NCBI RefSeq assembly: GCF_018417635.1
Contig: NZ_CP071007.1
Span: forward strand, 3,410,501 to 3,474,500
Length of the DNA: 64,000 nucleotides
Origin: Pseudomonas sp. SORT22
GTDB taxonomy: Bacteria; Pseudomonadota; Gammaproteobacteria; Pseudomonadales; Pseudomonadaceae
Reading direction: 5' to 3'
The notes beneath the pieces are model-generated. The model was not told the DNA's origin. It searched no databases and worked only from the letters and a program-made list of their open reading frames with translations. Shown in pieces: positions 1 through 7,950 of this stretch. The position numbers were made by a program, and so were the translations under genes. Position 1 is the first letter of the stretch, and the number at the start of each line of letters is the position of its first letter.

Positions 1-630
1 GGCCAGAACAACTCGGTCAGCGGCACGGTAATCTTCGACAACATCGAGCTGGACGAGCGCTACGTGCTGCGCCGCCAGGGCCCGATGAAGCGCACCGGCC
101 TGACCTTCCCGCAGATCCTTCACGCCGCCATCGACACCGGTATCGCCGCCGGCGCCCTGCAGGCCGGCATCGACTACCTTAACCAGCACGCCCGGCCGTG
201 GGTCGAGAGCGAGGTGGAACGGGCCAGCGACGAGCCGCACATCATTCGCCAGATCGGCGAGTACGCGGTGGCCCTGCGCGCCGCCGAATCACTGCTGCGC
301 GACGCCGCGCGAACCTTCGACGCCCACGAGCAGGACCCGGACAACAAGGCCCTGCAAGACGAGCTGATCCTTTCGGTGGCCAGCGCCCGCGCCCATTCCG
401 ATGGCGCTGCGCTGAAGATCTCCAGCGACATCTTCTCGCTGCTCGGCGCCAGCTCATCCTTGAGCAAGTGGAACCTCGACCGTTTCTGGCGCAACGCCCG
501 GGTGCACACCACCCACGACCCGATCCGCTGGCGCCTGCACCACGTCGGCAACTACTACCTCAACGGCATCGACCCCGGCGAATACACCGCCATCCTCAAT
601 GCCAAGCAAAAGGCCGGCGCCAACCGCTGA
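1..630 (+). CDS. SfnB/DszC-type flavin-dependent oxidoreductase, C-terminal part (partial)
   Basis: The reading frame is open from base 1 and ends at a TGA at 628-630; the N-terminal half lies outside the window. The 209 visible residues are the C-terminal helical bundle of the acyl-CoA dehydrogenase fold. The start of the fragment reads like a middle-domain strand (SGTVIFDNIELDERYVL). The end has the motif HDPIRW followed by GNYYLNG, typical of the SfnB sulfur-acquisition oxidoreductases and DszC-like FMN monooxygenases rather than true acyl-CoA dehydrogenases. Such enzymes use reduced flavin to oxygenate sulfur compounds. The gene lies upstream of an exporter pair, an SsuD-like monooxygenase and DszB-like proteins, which supports a role in organosulfur use. 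The assignment rests on motif recall; substrate unknown. Confidence 0.8.
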   Translation, partial: GQNNSVSGTVIFDNIELDERYVLRRQGPMKRTGLTFPQILHAAIDTGIAAGALQAGIDYLNQHARPWVESEVERASDEPHIIRQIGEYAVALRAAESLLRDAARTFDAHEQDPDNKALQDELILSVASARAHSDGAALKISSDIFSLLGASSSLSKWNLDRFWRNARVHTTHDPIRWRLHHVGNYYLNGIDPGEYTAILNAKQKAGANR

Positions 631-661
631 GCACACACTTTCCTCCTGCCGCGAGTCCTTC

Positions 662-2431
662 ATGAGCCCTCGACACCCGCTGCTGCGCAGCCTGGCGATC
701 TACGGTGAAATGCCCTGGCGTTTCGCCCTGGTCGCCGGGCTGTTCGTTTCCATCAACCTTGGCCTGGTCTGGCAACAATGGCTGATCGGCCACGCCCTCA
801 ACGAGGTCAGCGCCGGCACGGCGGTGCAGCGCCTGGCCGATGGCAGCCTCGACGGTCAGCGCGCCTGGGGCTGGTTCTGGCTGATCCTCGGCGTGGCCCT
901 GGGCCGCGCGCTGCTGCAGTACGCCGCCGCCATCGGCTCGCTGATCCTTGGCCAGGCGCTGCTCACGCGCCTGCGCGAGCGCCTGCTGGAGCAGGTGCTG
1001 CGCCTGCACCTGGGCTATCACTGGCAGCACGGCATGGGCGAGATGGTCACCCGCACCACCCGCGATGCCGACAAGGTCCGCGATGCACTGGTGAGCTTCT
1101 GGCGCCAGCTGGTCGAAACGCCGCTGGTGATACTCGCCACCGTCGGCCTGCTGGCCTGGTACCACCCGTGGCTGGCGCTCGGGCCGCTGCTGCTGACGGT
1201 GATCGGTGTGTGGATATTCGTAGTGCAGACCGAGCGCCTGGTCAGCCTCGACCGCGCGGTCGGCGCCGCCTACGACCGGGTCAACCAGGACCTCGCTGAA
1301 GGCATTGGCGCGGTACGGGTGATCAAGTCGTTCGGCCTGCAAGCCCAGCGCATCGACGGCTTCGAGCGTCAGGTCCTGCAGTTCAGCAGCCTGGCACGCC
1401 AGGCCCTGGCCTACGCCAGTTCGCGGATTCCACTGCCGCAAGCGGTGGTGGCGCTGGGGCATGTGTGGATACTGGTGGTGGGCGCGCAATTGGTCGCCGC
1501 CGGCCGGATCGGCATTGGCGAACTGGTCACGTCGCTGCTGATCGCCACCACCCTGGTATTTCGCATCGAAGGCATCGGCCGGGTGATGCAGACCTTCGCC
1601 GACGCCCGCGCCTCGGCCGGGCGGATCTGGCAGTTGCTGGATGCGCCGGCGGCGATTGTCGGCGGCAGTCAGCGCCTGCCCGAGGGGCCGCTGGGGCTGA
1701 GGCTTGAAGACGTCAGTGTCGCCGCCCCTGGCGGTGGCCAGGCGATCCTGCGTCACTGCTCGTTCGAGCTGGCCCCCGGTGAAACCGTCGCCCTGGTCGG
1801 CGCCACCGGCACCGGCAAGAGCCTGCTGGCCAGCCTGTTGCCACGCCTGAGCGATGTTGCCCAGGGCCGTGTGCTGCTCGGCAACGCGCAGTCCGGTTGG
1901 CAGGACATTCGCAACCTGGACCTGCGCGACCTGCGCCGACGCGTGCATGTCCTGCCTCAGGAGAGTTTTCTGTTTGCCGACAGCCTGGCCGCCAACCTGC
2001 GCCTGAGTGCGCCCGACGCCAGCGACCCGCAACTGCTCCAGGCCCTGCACCAGGCCGCCGCCGAGGATATCCTCGAACGCCTGCCCGATGGCCTCGACAG
2101 CCCGCTCGGCGATCGCGGCGTAACCCTCTCGGGCGGCCAGCGCCAGCGCTTGTGCCTGGCCCGGGCCTTGCTCGCGGCGCCGGCCATTCTCTGCCTGGAC
2201 GATGCCACCAGCGCCCTGGATGCGCTGAGCGAAGGCCGGGTGCTGGACAACCTGCGCCAGCAGGCAAGCGCCACCACCCTGCTGTTGATCGCCAGCAAGG
2301 TTTCCACCGTGCAACGCGCCGACCGTGTGCTGCTGCTCGACCACGGCGCCATCGCCGACAGCGGCACCCACGCGCAACTGCTGCAGCGCAACCCGACTTA
2401 CCGTGACCTGCTGGGGATCGACCATGGCTAA
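662..2431 (+). CDS. ABC exporter half-transporter with degenerate nucleotide site
   Basis: This 589-residue protein fuses a six-helix exporter membrane domain (about residues 10-320) to a nucleotide-binding domain. ATG at 662 follows the upstream stop by 31 bases and starts the conserved part; the open frame extends further upstream but inside the previous gene. Walker A is GATGTGKS (380-387) and the signature is canonical LSGGQ (489-493). After the Walker B Asp513 the catalytic Glu is replaced by Asp514, and the switch His is replaced by Ser545. These are the changes found in the non-catalytic half of heterodimeric exporters. Its stop overlaps the start of the next ABC gene by 8 bases, so the two are almost certainly translated together as one transporter. 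Substrate unknown; the context suggests a sulfur compound or a desulfurized product. Confidence 0.88.
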   Translation: MSPRHPLLRSLAIYGEMPWRFALVAGLFVSINLGLVWQQWLIGHALNEVSAGTAVQRLADGSLDGQRAWGWFWLILGVALGRALLQYAAAIGSLILGQALLTRLRERLLEQVLRLHLGYHWQHGMGEMVTRTTRDADKVRDALVSFWRQLVETPLVILATVGLLAWYHPWLALGPLLLTVIGVWIFVVQTERLVSLDRAVGAAYDRVNQDLAEGIGAVRVIKSFGLQAQRIDGFERQVLQFSSLARQALAYASSRIPLPQAVVALGHVWILVVGAQLVAAGRIGIGELVTSLLIATTLVFRIEGIGRVMQTFADARASAGRIWQLLDAPAAIVGGSQRLPEGPLGLRLEDVSVAAPGGGQAILRHCSFELAPGETVALVGATGTGKSLLASLLPRLSDVAQGRVLLGNAQSGWQDIRNLDLRDLRRRVHVLPQESFLFADSLAANLRLSAPDASDPQLLQALHQAAAEDILERLPDGLDSPLGDRGVTLSGGQRQRLCLARALLAAPAILCLDDATSALDALSEGRVLDNLRQQASATTLLLIASKVSTVQRADRVLLLDHGAIADSGTHAQLLQRNPTYRDLLGIDHG

Positions 2432-4262
2432 GCCACTGCCGGGCAACGCCCTGAGCGATATCGAAATCGAAGAGCTGCTGGCAAAAAAAGCCCTCGACCG
2501 CAGCATGTTCCAGCGCCTGCTGCCGTTGTTGCGGCCGGTGCGCAAGCAGATCGCCTGGGTCATCGGCCTGGAGCTGCTGTTGGTGTTTACCGTGTTCCTG
2601 CGCCCCTGGTTCGTTCGTGAACTGCTCGACCGCGGTCTGATCCACGACGGCAATCGCTGGCTGCTCGAGCAACCGCTGGTGATGTGGCTGGGGCTGGGCC
2701 TGGCGGCCAGTTGGCTGGGGCGCTTTGTGCTGGCCGGGGTATCGCAGTATATCGCCGGCAGCGCGGCGATCCAGGTGCTCAACCAATTGCGGGTGCGGGT
2801 GTTTGCCCACGTCCAGGCCTTGAGCGTCGGTTACTTCGACCGCACCCGCGCCGGGCGTATCATTTCCCGCGCCGACCGCGATGTCGATGCCCTGGAGCCG
2901 CTGCTGATCCAGGGCCCGCCGGAACTGCTCGGCGCCCTGCTGCGCTGCAGCCTGGCGGCGGTGATGCTGTGGCTGATCGAGCCGCTGTTCTTCTTCAGCC
3001 TGATCGGCAGCGTGCCGCTGCTGCTGGCGGCGACCTGGGCGTTCAAGCGCATCGCCCAGCGCAACTGGGCCAAGGTCGCCGAACAGCGCAGCCGCTTCAC
3101 CGCGCACCTGGTCGAGAGCGTCAGCGGCGTGCGCCTGCTACAGCAGACCGGCCAGCAGGCGCCGAACCTTAAGCGTTACACACAACTGCTGCACGACTTC
3201 AACGAAGCGCTGATCATCGGCAGCCTGCGCTCGGGCTGGTTCGCGCCCTTTACCGCGCTGCTCAGCGCCGCCGGCATGGCGGTGCTGGTGCTGGTCGGCG
3301 GCTACAGCCTGGCCAAGGGCACGGTCACGGTCGGCCAGGTCGGCGAAAGCCTGTTCTACGTGATGCTGTTCCTTGGGCCATTGCAAGAACTGACCGACCT
3401 GTTCGAACGCTATGCCACCGGTTCCGCCTCGGCTCAGCGGATCTTCCTGTTGCTCGACACCGCGCCGCAGATTGTCGACCCGGTTGCCCCGGTGGACTTG
3501 CCCGCGGCACGCGGCGAGGTGCATTTTCAGCAGGTGCGCTTTGCCTATTTGCCGCAACCCACCCGGCCGGTGATCGACGGCCTCGACCTGCGCATCAATG
3601 CCGGTGAAGTGCTGGCGATTGTCGGCCCGTCCGGGCATGGCAAGAGCACCCTGGTGCAGTTGCTCACACGCTTCTACGAAGTTGATCACGGCGCGGTGAC
3701 CCTCGATGGCGTCGATATTCGCCAGCTCAGCCAGCAACAGTTGCGCCGCCACGTTGGCGTGGTACTGCAGGACAACGTGCTGTTCAACGGTAGCATCCTC
3801 GACAACCTGCGCCTGGCCGCGCCGCATGCCGATGACGACACGCTGATTGACGCGGTGCGCGAGCTGGGCGCCGACGAGGTGCTGGAGCGCCTGGCGCATC
3901 GCTATGACACCCAGGTCGGGCCGCTGGGCAGCCACCTCAGCCAGGGCCAGCGCCAGCTGGTGTGCCTGGTGCGCGCCTACCTGGCGGACCCGGCGGTGCT
4001 GGTGCTCGACGAGGCCACCTCGGCGGTCGATGTGCACACCGAGCGGCGCATCCAGCGGGCGCTTCGGCGCCTGTGCGAGGGGCGCACGGCGATCATCATC
4101 GCCCACCGCCTGGCGACCATTCGCGATGCCGACCGCATCGTGCTGATTCGCGAGGGCAAGCTGGTCGAGCAAGGGCCGCATCAGCAGTTGCTGGCCAAGG
4201 GTGGCGATTATGCGGCGTTGTATCGGCGGTATCAGCACGGTGCCGAGTTACAGGTTGGTTGA
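2424..4262 (+). CDS. ABC exporter half-transporter, catalytic partner
   Basis: This is a 612-residue membrane domain plus ATPase. The ATG at 2424 overlaps the end of the previous gene (ATGGCTAA), the usual sign of translational coupling. Walker A is GPSGHGKS (401-408), the catalytic Glu530 follows Walker B, and the switch His561 is present, so this half can hydrolyse ATP. Its signature is LSQGQ (505-509) instead of LSGGQ. In a heterodimer this altered signature faces the degenerate Walker site of the partner, while the partner's intact LSGGQ completes the active site here. That is the asymmetry known for heterodimeric exporters such as TM287/288. About six membrane helices precede the ATPase (residues 30-340). 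A REP element follows the stop, so transcription may weaken before the next gene. Confidence 0.88.
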   Translation: MAKPLPGNALSDIEIEELLAKKALDRSMFQRLLPLLRPVRKQIAWVIGLELLLVFTVFLRPWFVRELLDRGLIHDGNRWLLEQPLVMWLGLGLAASWLGRFVLAGVSQYIAGSAAIQVLNQLRVRVFAHVQALSVGYFDRTRAGRIISRADRDVDALEPLLIQGPPELLGALLRCSLAAVMLWLIEPLFFFSLIGSVPLLLAATWAFKRIAQRNWAKVAEQRSRFTAHLVESVSGVRLLQQTGQQAPNLKRYTQLLHDFNEALIIGSLRSGWFAPFTALLSAAGMAVLVLVGGYSLAKGTVTVGQVGESLFYVMLFLGPLQELTDLFERYATGSASAQRIFLLLDTAPQIVDPVAPVDLPAARGEVHFQQVRFAYLPQPTRPVIDGLDLRINAGEVLAIVGPSGHGKSTLVQLLTRFYEVDHGAVTLDGVDIRQLSQQQLRRHVGVVLQDNVLFNGSILDNLRLAAPHADDDTLIDAVRELGADEVLERLAHRYDTQVGPLGSHLSQGQRQLVCLVRAYLADPAVLVLDEATSAVDVHTERRIQRALRRLCEGRTAIIIAHRLATIRDADRIVLIREGKLVEQGPHQQLLAKGGDYAALYRRYQHGAELQVG

Positions 4263-4268
4263 GGCCTT

Positions 4269-4328
4269 TCGCGGGTCAAGTCGGAGCGCCGCACCGCCGC
4301 TCCCACAAGGTCAATGCTTGACCCGCGA
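4269..4328. repeat. REP-type palindrome after the ABC exporter genes
   Basis: Perfect 12-base inverted arms (TCGCGGGTCAAG at 4269-4280 and its complement at 4317-4328) flank a GC-rich centre containing CCGCTCCCAC. The same sequence family occurs at 7768, 12704, 45762 and 59385. It lies in the 209-base gap before the monooxygenase gene. Confidence 0.8.
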
Positions 4329-4471
4329 TGCTTTGTGCTGCAACCGCCGCAGCCACTGCTGACCGGTTGCTGCCCTGGCAACACCCCTGCCGCCAACCCC
4401 CAATGATTACGGGCCCGCGCGGCGTGGCATGGGCGTTGCACCGCTGTCTCTACCTTCATCGAGGAACAGCC

Positions 4472-5626
4472 ATGAGCACCGAATTCTTCTGGCGTCTGCC
4501 CCTGGGCACCGACGGCCCGCAACTGAGCACCGACAAGCACAACCGCGGCAGTTTCAGCCGCAGCCCCGGGCATATCGCTCCCGGACTGTTGCAGGACGGC
4601 AGCGCCGATGGTTTCACCTACATCGACTACATCGCCCAGGTGGCCAAGGCCGCAGAACTTGCAGGCTTTGAAGGCGCGCTGCTGCCCACCGGCCCCGAAC
4701 CGTGGATCGCCGCCGCGGCCCTGGCCCGGGAAACCCGCCGTTTGCGCTTTCTGATCGCCTTCCAGGCCACCTGGACCCTGCCCGCCTACGCCGCCCAGCA
4801 GGCGGCAATCCTCCAGCACCTGAGCCACGGGCGCCTGGACTGGAACATCATCACCGGCGGCAACCCGGCCAGCCAGCGCGCCCAGGGCGACTTTCTCGAC
4901 CACGACCAGCGCTACAAGCGTACCGGCGAGTTCCTCGACATCATCCAGGGTTTGTGGAGCAACGAGCGCTTCTCTTACGACGGCGACATCTACCGCCTGG
5001 AAAACGGCGCACTGCCGCCGCACCTGGGTAACGAACGCAAGCCGGGGGTGTACTTCTCCGGCTTCTCCGAGCCGGCGCTGGAAGTCGCCGCCCGCCACGC
5101 CGACGTGTACCTGAACTGGGCCGAGCCGGTTGAGCAGCTCAAGCCGCACATCGAGCGGGTACGCGAGCTTGCCGACAAGCAAGGGCGCACGGTGCGCTTC
5201 GGCCTGCGCGTCGACCTGTTCGCGCGTGAAACCGAAGACGCCGCCTGGCGCGACCTGCGCCGCCAGTTCGACAAGCTCGAAGGCAAGCCCAGCGCCGTCT
5301 CCACGGCCTTCACCAGCGCCAGCGACTCGGTGGGTGGCGCGCGGCAAACCGCCTATCACCAGAACATCCAGCGCTTCGACGACCTGATCATCGGCGCCAA
5401 CCTCTGGGCCGGTTTTGCCAAGGCCAAGCCTGGGCCGACCGTGGGCCTGGTGGGCAGCCACGAGAACATCGCCGAACGCCTGGCCGAATACCGCGACGCC
5501 GGTTTCTCGACCTTTATCCTGGCCGGCAATCCGCACCTGGAAGAAGCCTTGCGCATCGGCCAGGAGGTGCTGCCGCTGGTGCGCCAGGCGCCGCTGACCA
5601 GCCTGCCACTGACTGCCAGCGCCTGA
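4472..5626 (+). CDS. SsuD-like FMN-dependent monooxygenase (luciferase-like family)
   Basis: A 384-residue luciferase-like (LLM) flavin monooxygenase of the length of alkanesulfonate monooxygenase SsuD (about 381). ATG at 4472 follows GAGGAAC, a good ribosome site; the frame extends upstream without homology. SsuD-like stretches include WNIITGGNPASQRAQGDF (124-141) and RYKRTGEFLDIIQGLW (147-162). In the substrate region, where SsuD has Arg226-x-His228, this protein has Arg246-Val-Asp248. The SsuD cysteine loop (SCED) reads PTGPEPW here. The flavin chemistry is probably kept but the substrate is probably not a simple alkanesulfonate. A reduced-flavin supplier is not in the window. The two DszB-like genes follow after 12 bases, so the three form a likely operon. 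The comparison with SsuD is from memory. Confidence 0.85.
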   Translation: MSTEFFWRLPLGTDGPQLSTDKHNRGSFSRSPGHIAPGLLQDGSADGFTYIDYIAQVAKAAELAGFEGALLPTGPEPWIAAAALARETRRLRFLIAFQATWTLPAYAAQQAAILQHLSHGRLDWNIITGGNPASQRAQGDFLDHDQRYKRTGEFLDIIQGLWSNERFSYDGDIYRLENGALPPHLGNERKPGVYFSGFSEPALEVAARHADVYLNWAEPVEQLKPHIERVRELADKQGRTVRFGLRVDLFARETEDAAWRDLRRQFDKLEGKPSAVSTAFTSASDSVGGARQTAYHQNIQRFDDLIIGANLWAGFAKAKPGPTVGLVGSHENIAERLAEYRDAGFSTFILAGNPHLEEALRIGQEVLPLVRQAPLTSLPLTASA

Positions 5627-5638
5627 CCGGAGCCCGAC

Positions 5639-6679
5639 ATGAGCACACCCCTCGATACCCTCTGGTACACCCGCTGCCCGGTGCCCACGGGCCTGGGCAT
5701 TGCCGCTCAGCAAGGCTGGCTGCAGGACAGCCTGCACACGCTTGGCACCCAGGTGCAGTCGATTCGCGAGGCCGACGATGCTGCGGTGCGCGAGTCGCAC
5801 TTCGATCACAGCCTGCGCCACTCGGTGCGTCATGGCGGCAGCATTCCAGCAATCTGGGCCCGCGCCCAGGGCCGCGAAACGCGCCTGATCGGGCTGTCCT
5901 GGGCCGATGAGGCGCAGTTGATCCTGACCCGCGCCGACAGCGCCATTCACAGCATCAGGCAACTGGCCGGCAAGCGCTTCGGCCTGCCCGACCGCGCCCG
6001 CGCGCAAATCGACTTCACCCGCGCCCAGGCCCTGCGCGGGCTGGAGAACGCGCTGAAACTCGAGGGCTTGCAGGTCGGCGACTTGCAGCTGGTCAACTAC
6101 CGCTACGACAGCGGTTTCAGTGACAGCCCGCTGCGCGTTGTTGCCGGCAGCAGCGTGGCCAGCAGTGACGAGGCGCGCAACCTGGAGCTGATCGGCCTGC
6201 TGCGCGGTGAAGTCGATGCGATCTTTCTCAAGGGCGCCAGCGCTGTGCAGCAGGCCCATGATTTCGGTCTGCGCACATTACTGGACATCGGCGCCCACCC
6301 CGACCCGCTGATGCGCAGCAACAACGGCACGCCGCGCACCCTGACGGTCGACCAGGCGCTGCTCGACCAGCACCTGCCGGTGGCCACCCAAGTGCTCGAC
6401 AGCGTCCTGCGCGCCGAAGCCTGGGCCCATCAGCACCCAGAGCAGACCCGCCGCTACCTGGCGCTGGAAACCAACAGCAGCGAGTACTGGGTCAGCCGCG
6501 CCTACGGCGAAGACGCGCACCTGCGCTTGCGCACCGCCCTCGACGAACAGGCCATCGCCGCACTGCAGGACTTCGTGACCTTCCTGCGGCGCTGGCGCTT
6601 TATCCGCACGGCGTTCGATGTACGCCAATGGATCGACCGCCGCCCCATGGACGGGCTGCATACCGCACTGGCCGGCTAA
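5639..6679 (+). CDS. DszB-like desulfinase candidate with intact Cys-His-Arg set
   Basis: A 346-residue protein with the periplasmic-binding-protein fold used by SsuA, NMT1 and the desulfinase DszB. The start resembles DszB (DszB SNCPVP; here TRCPVP). Cys13 aligns with the DszB nucleophile Cys27. His54 and Arg64 lie in HF-x8-R-x-GG-x-IP, exactly the 10-residue spacing of DszB His60 and Arg70. There is no hydrophobic leader, so the protein should stay in the cytoplasm, which argues against a transport binding protein. DszB releases sulfite from an aromatic sulfinate. The preceding flavin monooxygenase could make such a sulfinate. The product would normally be annotated as an ABC substrate-binding protein; I favour the enzyme reading, but the substrate is unknown. 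Confidence 0.75.
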   Translation: MSTPLDTLWYTRCPVPTGLGIAAQQGWLQDSLHTLGTQVQSIREADDAAVRESHFDHSLRHSVRHGGSIPAIWARAQGRETRLIGLSWADEAQLILTRADSAIHSIRQLAGKRFGLPDRARAQIDFTRAQALRGLENALKLEGLQVGDLQLVNYRYDSGFSDSPLRVVAGSSVASSDEARNLELIGLLRGEVDAIFLKGASAVQQAHDFGLRTLLDIGAHPDPLMRSNNGTPRTLTVDQALLDQHLPVATQVLDSVLRAEAWAHQHPEQTRRYLALETNSSEYWVSRAYGEDAHLRLRTALDEQAIAALQDFVTFLRRWRFIRTAFDVRQWIDRRPMDGLHTALAG

Positions 6680-6709
6680 CCGGCCACCTGACAAGGACTA
6701 GAACCGACA

Positions 6710-7768
6710 ATGAGCACACCCCTCGATACCCTCTGGTACACCCACAGCCCGGTGCCCACCGGCCTTGGCATCGCCGTGCAAAGCGGGCGCCTGGCCGAAG
6801 CCTTCCAGCCGCTGGGCACCTCGATCCAGTCGCTGCGCGAATCGAGCGAGCGCGAAGTGCGCGAAGCCCATTACGACCATCACCTGCGCAACTCGGTGCG
6901 CCACGGCGGCAACATCCCGGCGATCTGGGCCTACGCCAGCGGCGTGCAGACCCGCGTGCTGGGCCTGAGCTGGGCCGATGAAGTGCAGTTGATCCTGACC
7001 ACCGAAGACAGCGGCGTACGCACCGTGCGCGACCTCAAGAACCGCCGCTTCGGCCTGCCGAAATGGGCCAACGTGCAGATCGACTTCACCCGCGCCCAGG
7101 CCCTGCGCGGGCTGGAGAACGCGCTGAAGCTCGAAGGCCTGAACGTCGCCGATGTCGAGCTGGTCGACTACCCCTACGGCGGCACCCACAGCGATGAACA
7201 GGTCACTCATGTGCATGGCGCGGCGGTGACCCTCGGCGTCAACCGCGTCAGCCGCCGCAACAACGAGCTGATCGGCCTACTGCGCGGCGATATCGACGCG
7301 ATCTTTTTAAAGGGCGCCACGGCCCTGCAACTGGCCCACGAATTCGGCCTGCGGGTAGTGATCGACACCGGCTCCCACCCTGATCCGCTGATTCGCGCCA
7401 ACAACGGCACGCCGCGGACCCTGACCGTGGACATCAACCTGCTGGAGCAGCACTTCGGTGCCTGCAAGCGCATCGTTGATGTGCTGCTGCGGACCGAGCA
7501 GTGGGCCTGGGCCAATGCCGATGAAACCCGGCGCTATCTTGCCCGCGAGCTGAACACCAGCGAGTACTGGGTGGCAGCGGCCTATGGCGAGGACGCCCAC
7601 CGGCGCTTGCGCACCACCCTCGATGGCCGCTCGATCGAGGCGTTGCAGGACTTCACCGATTTTCTCCATCGCTGGGACTTTATACCGCGGCGTTTCGATG
7701 TGCGTGAGTGGATTGATTTCAGTGTGCTGGAGGCGGTGATCGGCTCTACTTCGCGGGTGGCTACCTGA
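6710..7768 (+). CDS. DszB-like paralog with catalytic Cys replaced by Ser
   Basis: This 352-residue protein is a tandem copy of the gene before it, 30 bases downstream. The first 34 bases of the two genes are identical, as are 50 bases at 6008-6057 and 7079-7128. The nucleophile position is Ser13 (THSPVP) instead of Cys, while His54 and Arg64 are retained. In DszB the Cys-to-Ser change gives an inactive protein that still binds substrate, so this copy may bind or sense a sulfinate, form a mixed oligomer, or act on a different substrate. It too lacks a signal peptide. The final part of the coding region runs into a REP-like palindrome at the stop. Family membership is clear; function is inferred. 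Confidence 0.75.
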   Translation: MSTPLDTLWYTHSPVPTGLGIAVQSGRLAEAFQPLGTSIQSLRESSEREVREAHYDHHLRNSVRHGGNIPAIWAYASGVQTRVLGLSWADEVQLILTTEDSGVRTVRDLKNRRFGLPKWANVQIDFTRAQALRGLENALKLEGLNVADVELVDYPYGGTHSDEQVTHVHGAAVTLGVNRVSRRNNELIGLLRGDIDAIFLKGATALQLAHEFGLRVVIDTGSHPDPLIRANNGTPRTLTVDINLLEQHFGACKRIVDVLLRTEQWAWANADETRRYLARELNTSEYWVAAAYGEDAHRRLRTTLDGRSIEALQDFTDFLHRWDFIPRRFDVREWIDFSVLEAVIGSTSRVAT

Positions 7769-7795
7769 TCGCGGCGCCCCGACTTGCCCCGCGAT
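7768..7795. repeat. Short REP-like palindrome
   Basis: ATCGCGG at 7768-7774 and its complement at 7789-7795 surround GCCCCGACTTG. It starts at the last base of the stop codon of the second DszB-like gene and may stabilise the 3' end of the transcript. Confidence 0.5.
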
Positions 7796-7950
7796 TGCTG
7801 CCCCAGCAACAGGCATTCCACACCCCCCTGCTGAATAACTAGCAGCCACCGCTAAAAAACTCAATAAAATCCTTTAAATACAACAAGATACAAACATGGC
7901 ACAAACCCTGCTCTATCCCCTTCAACTGCACATTCGGGGAGACCAGCAGC

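Noticed and set aside
596..6259. Several long minus-strand open frames opposite the ABC exporter and monooxygenase genes
   Set aside because: They are reverse-complement shadows of clear family members; their translations are rich in Gln, Ala and Arg without domain motifs.
5639..7768. The DszB-like pair as periplasmic binding proteins of an ABC importer
   Set aside because: Neither has a signal peptide and no importer permease or ATPase is adjacent; the neighbouring ABC genes are exporter-type fusions.
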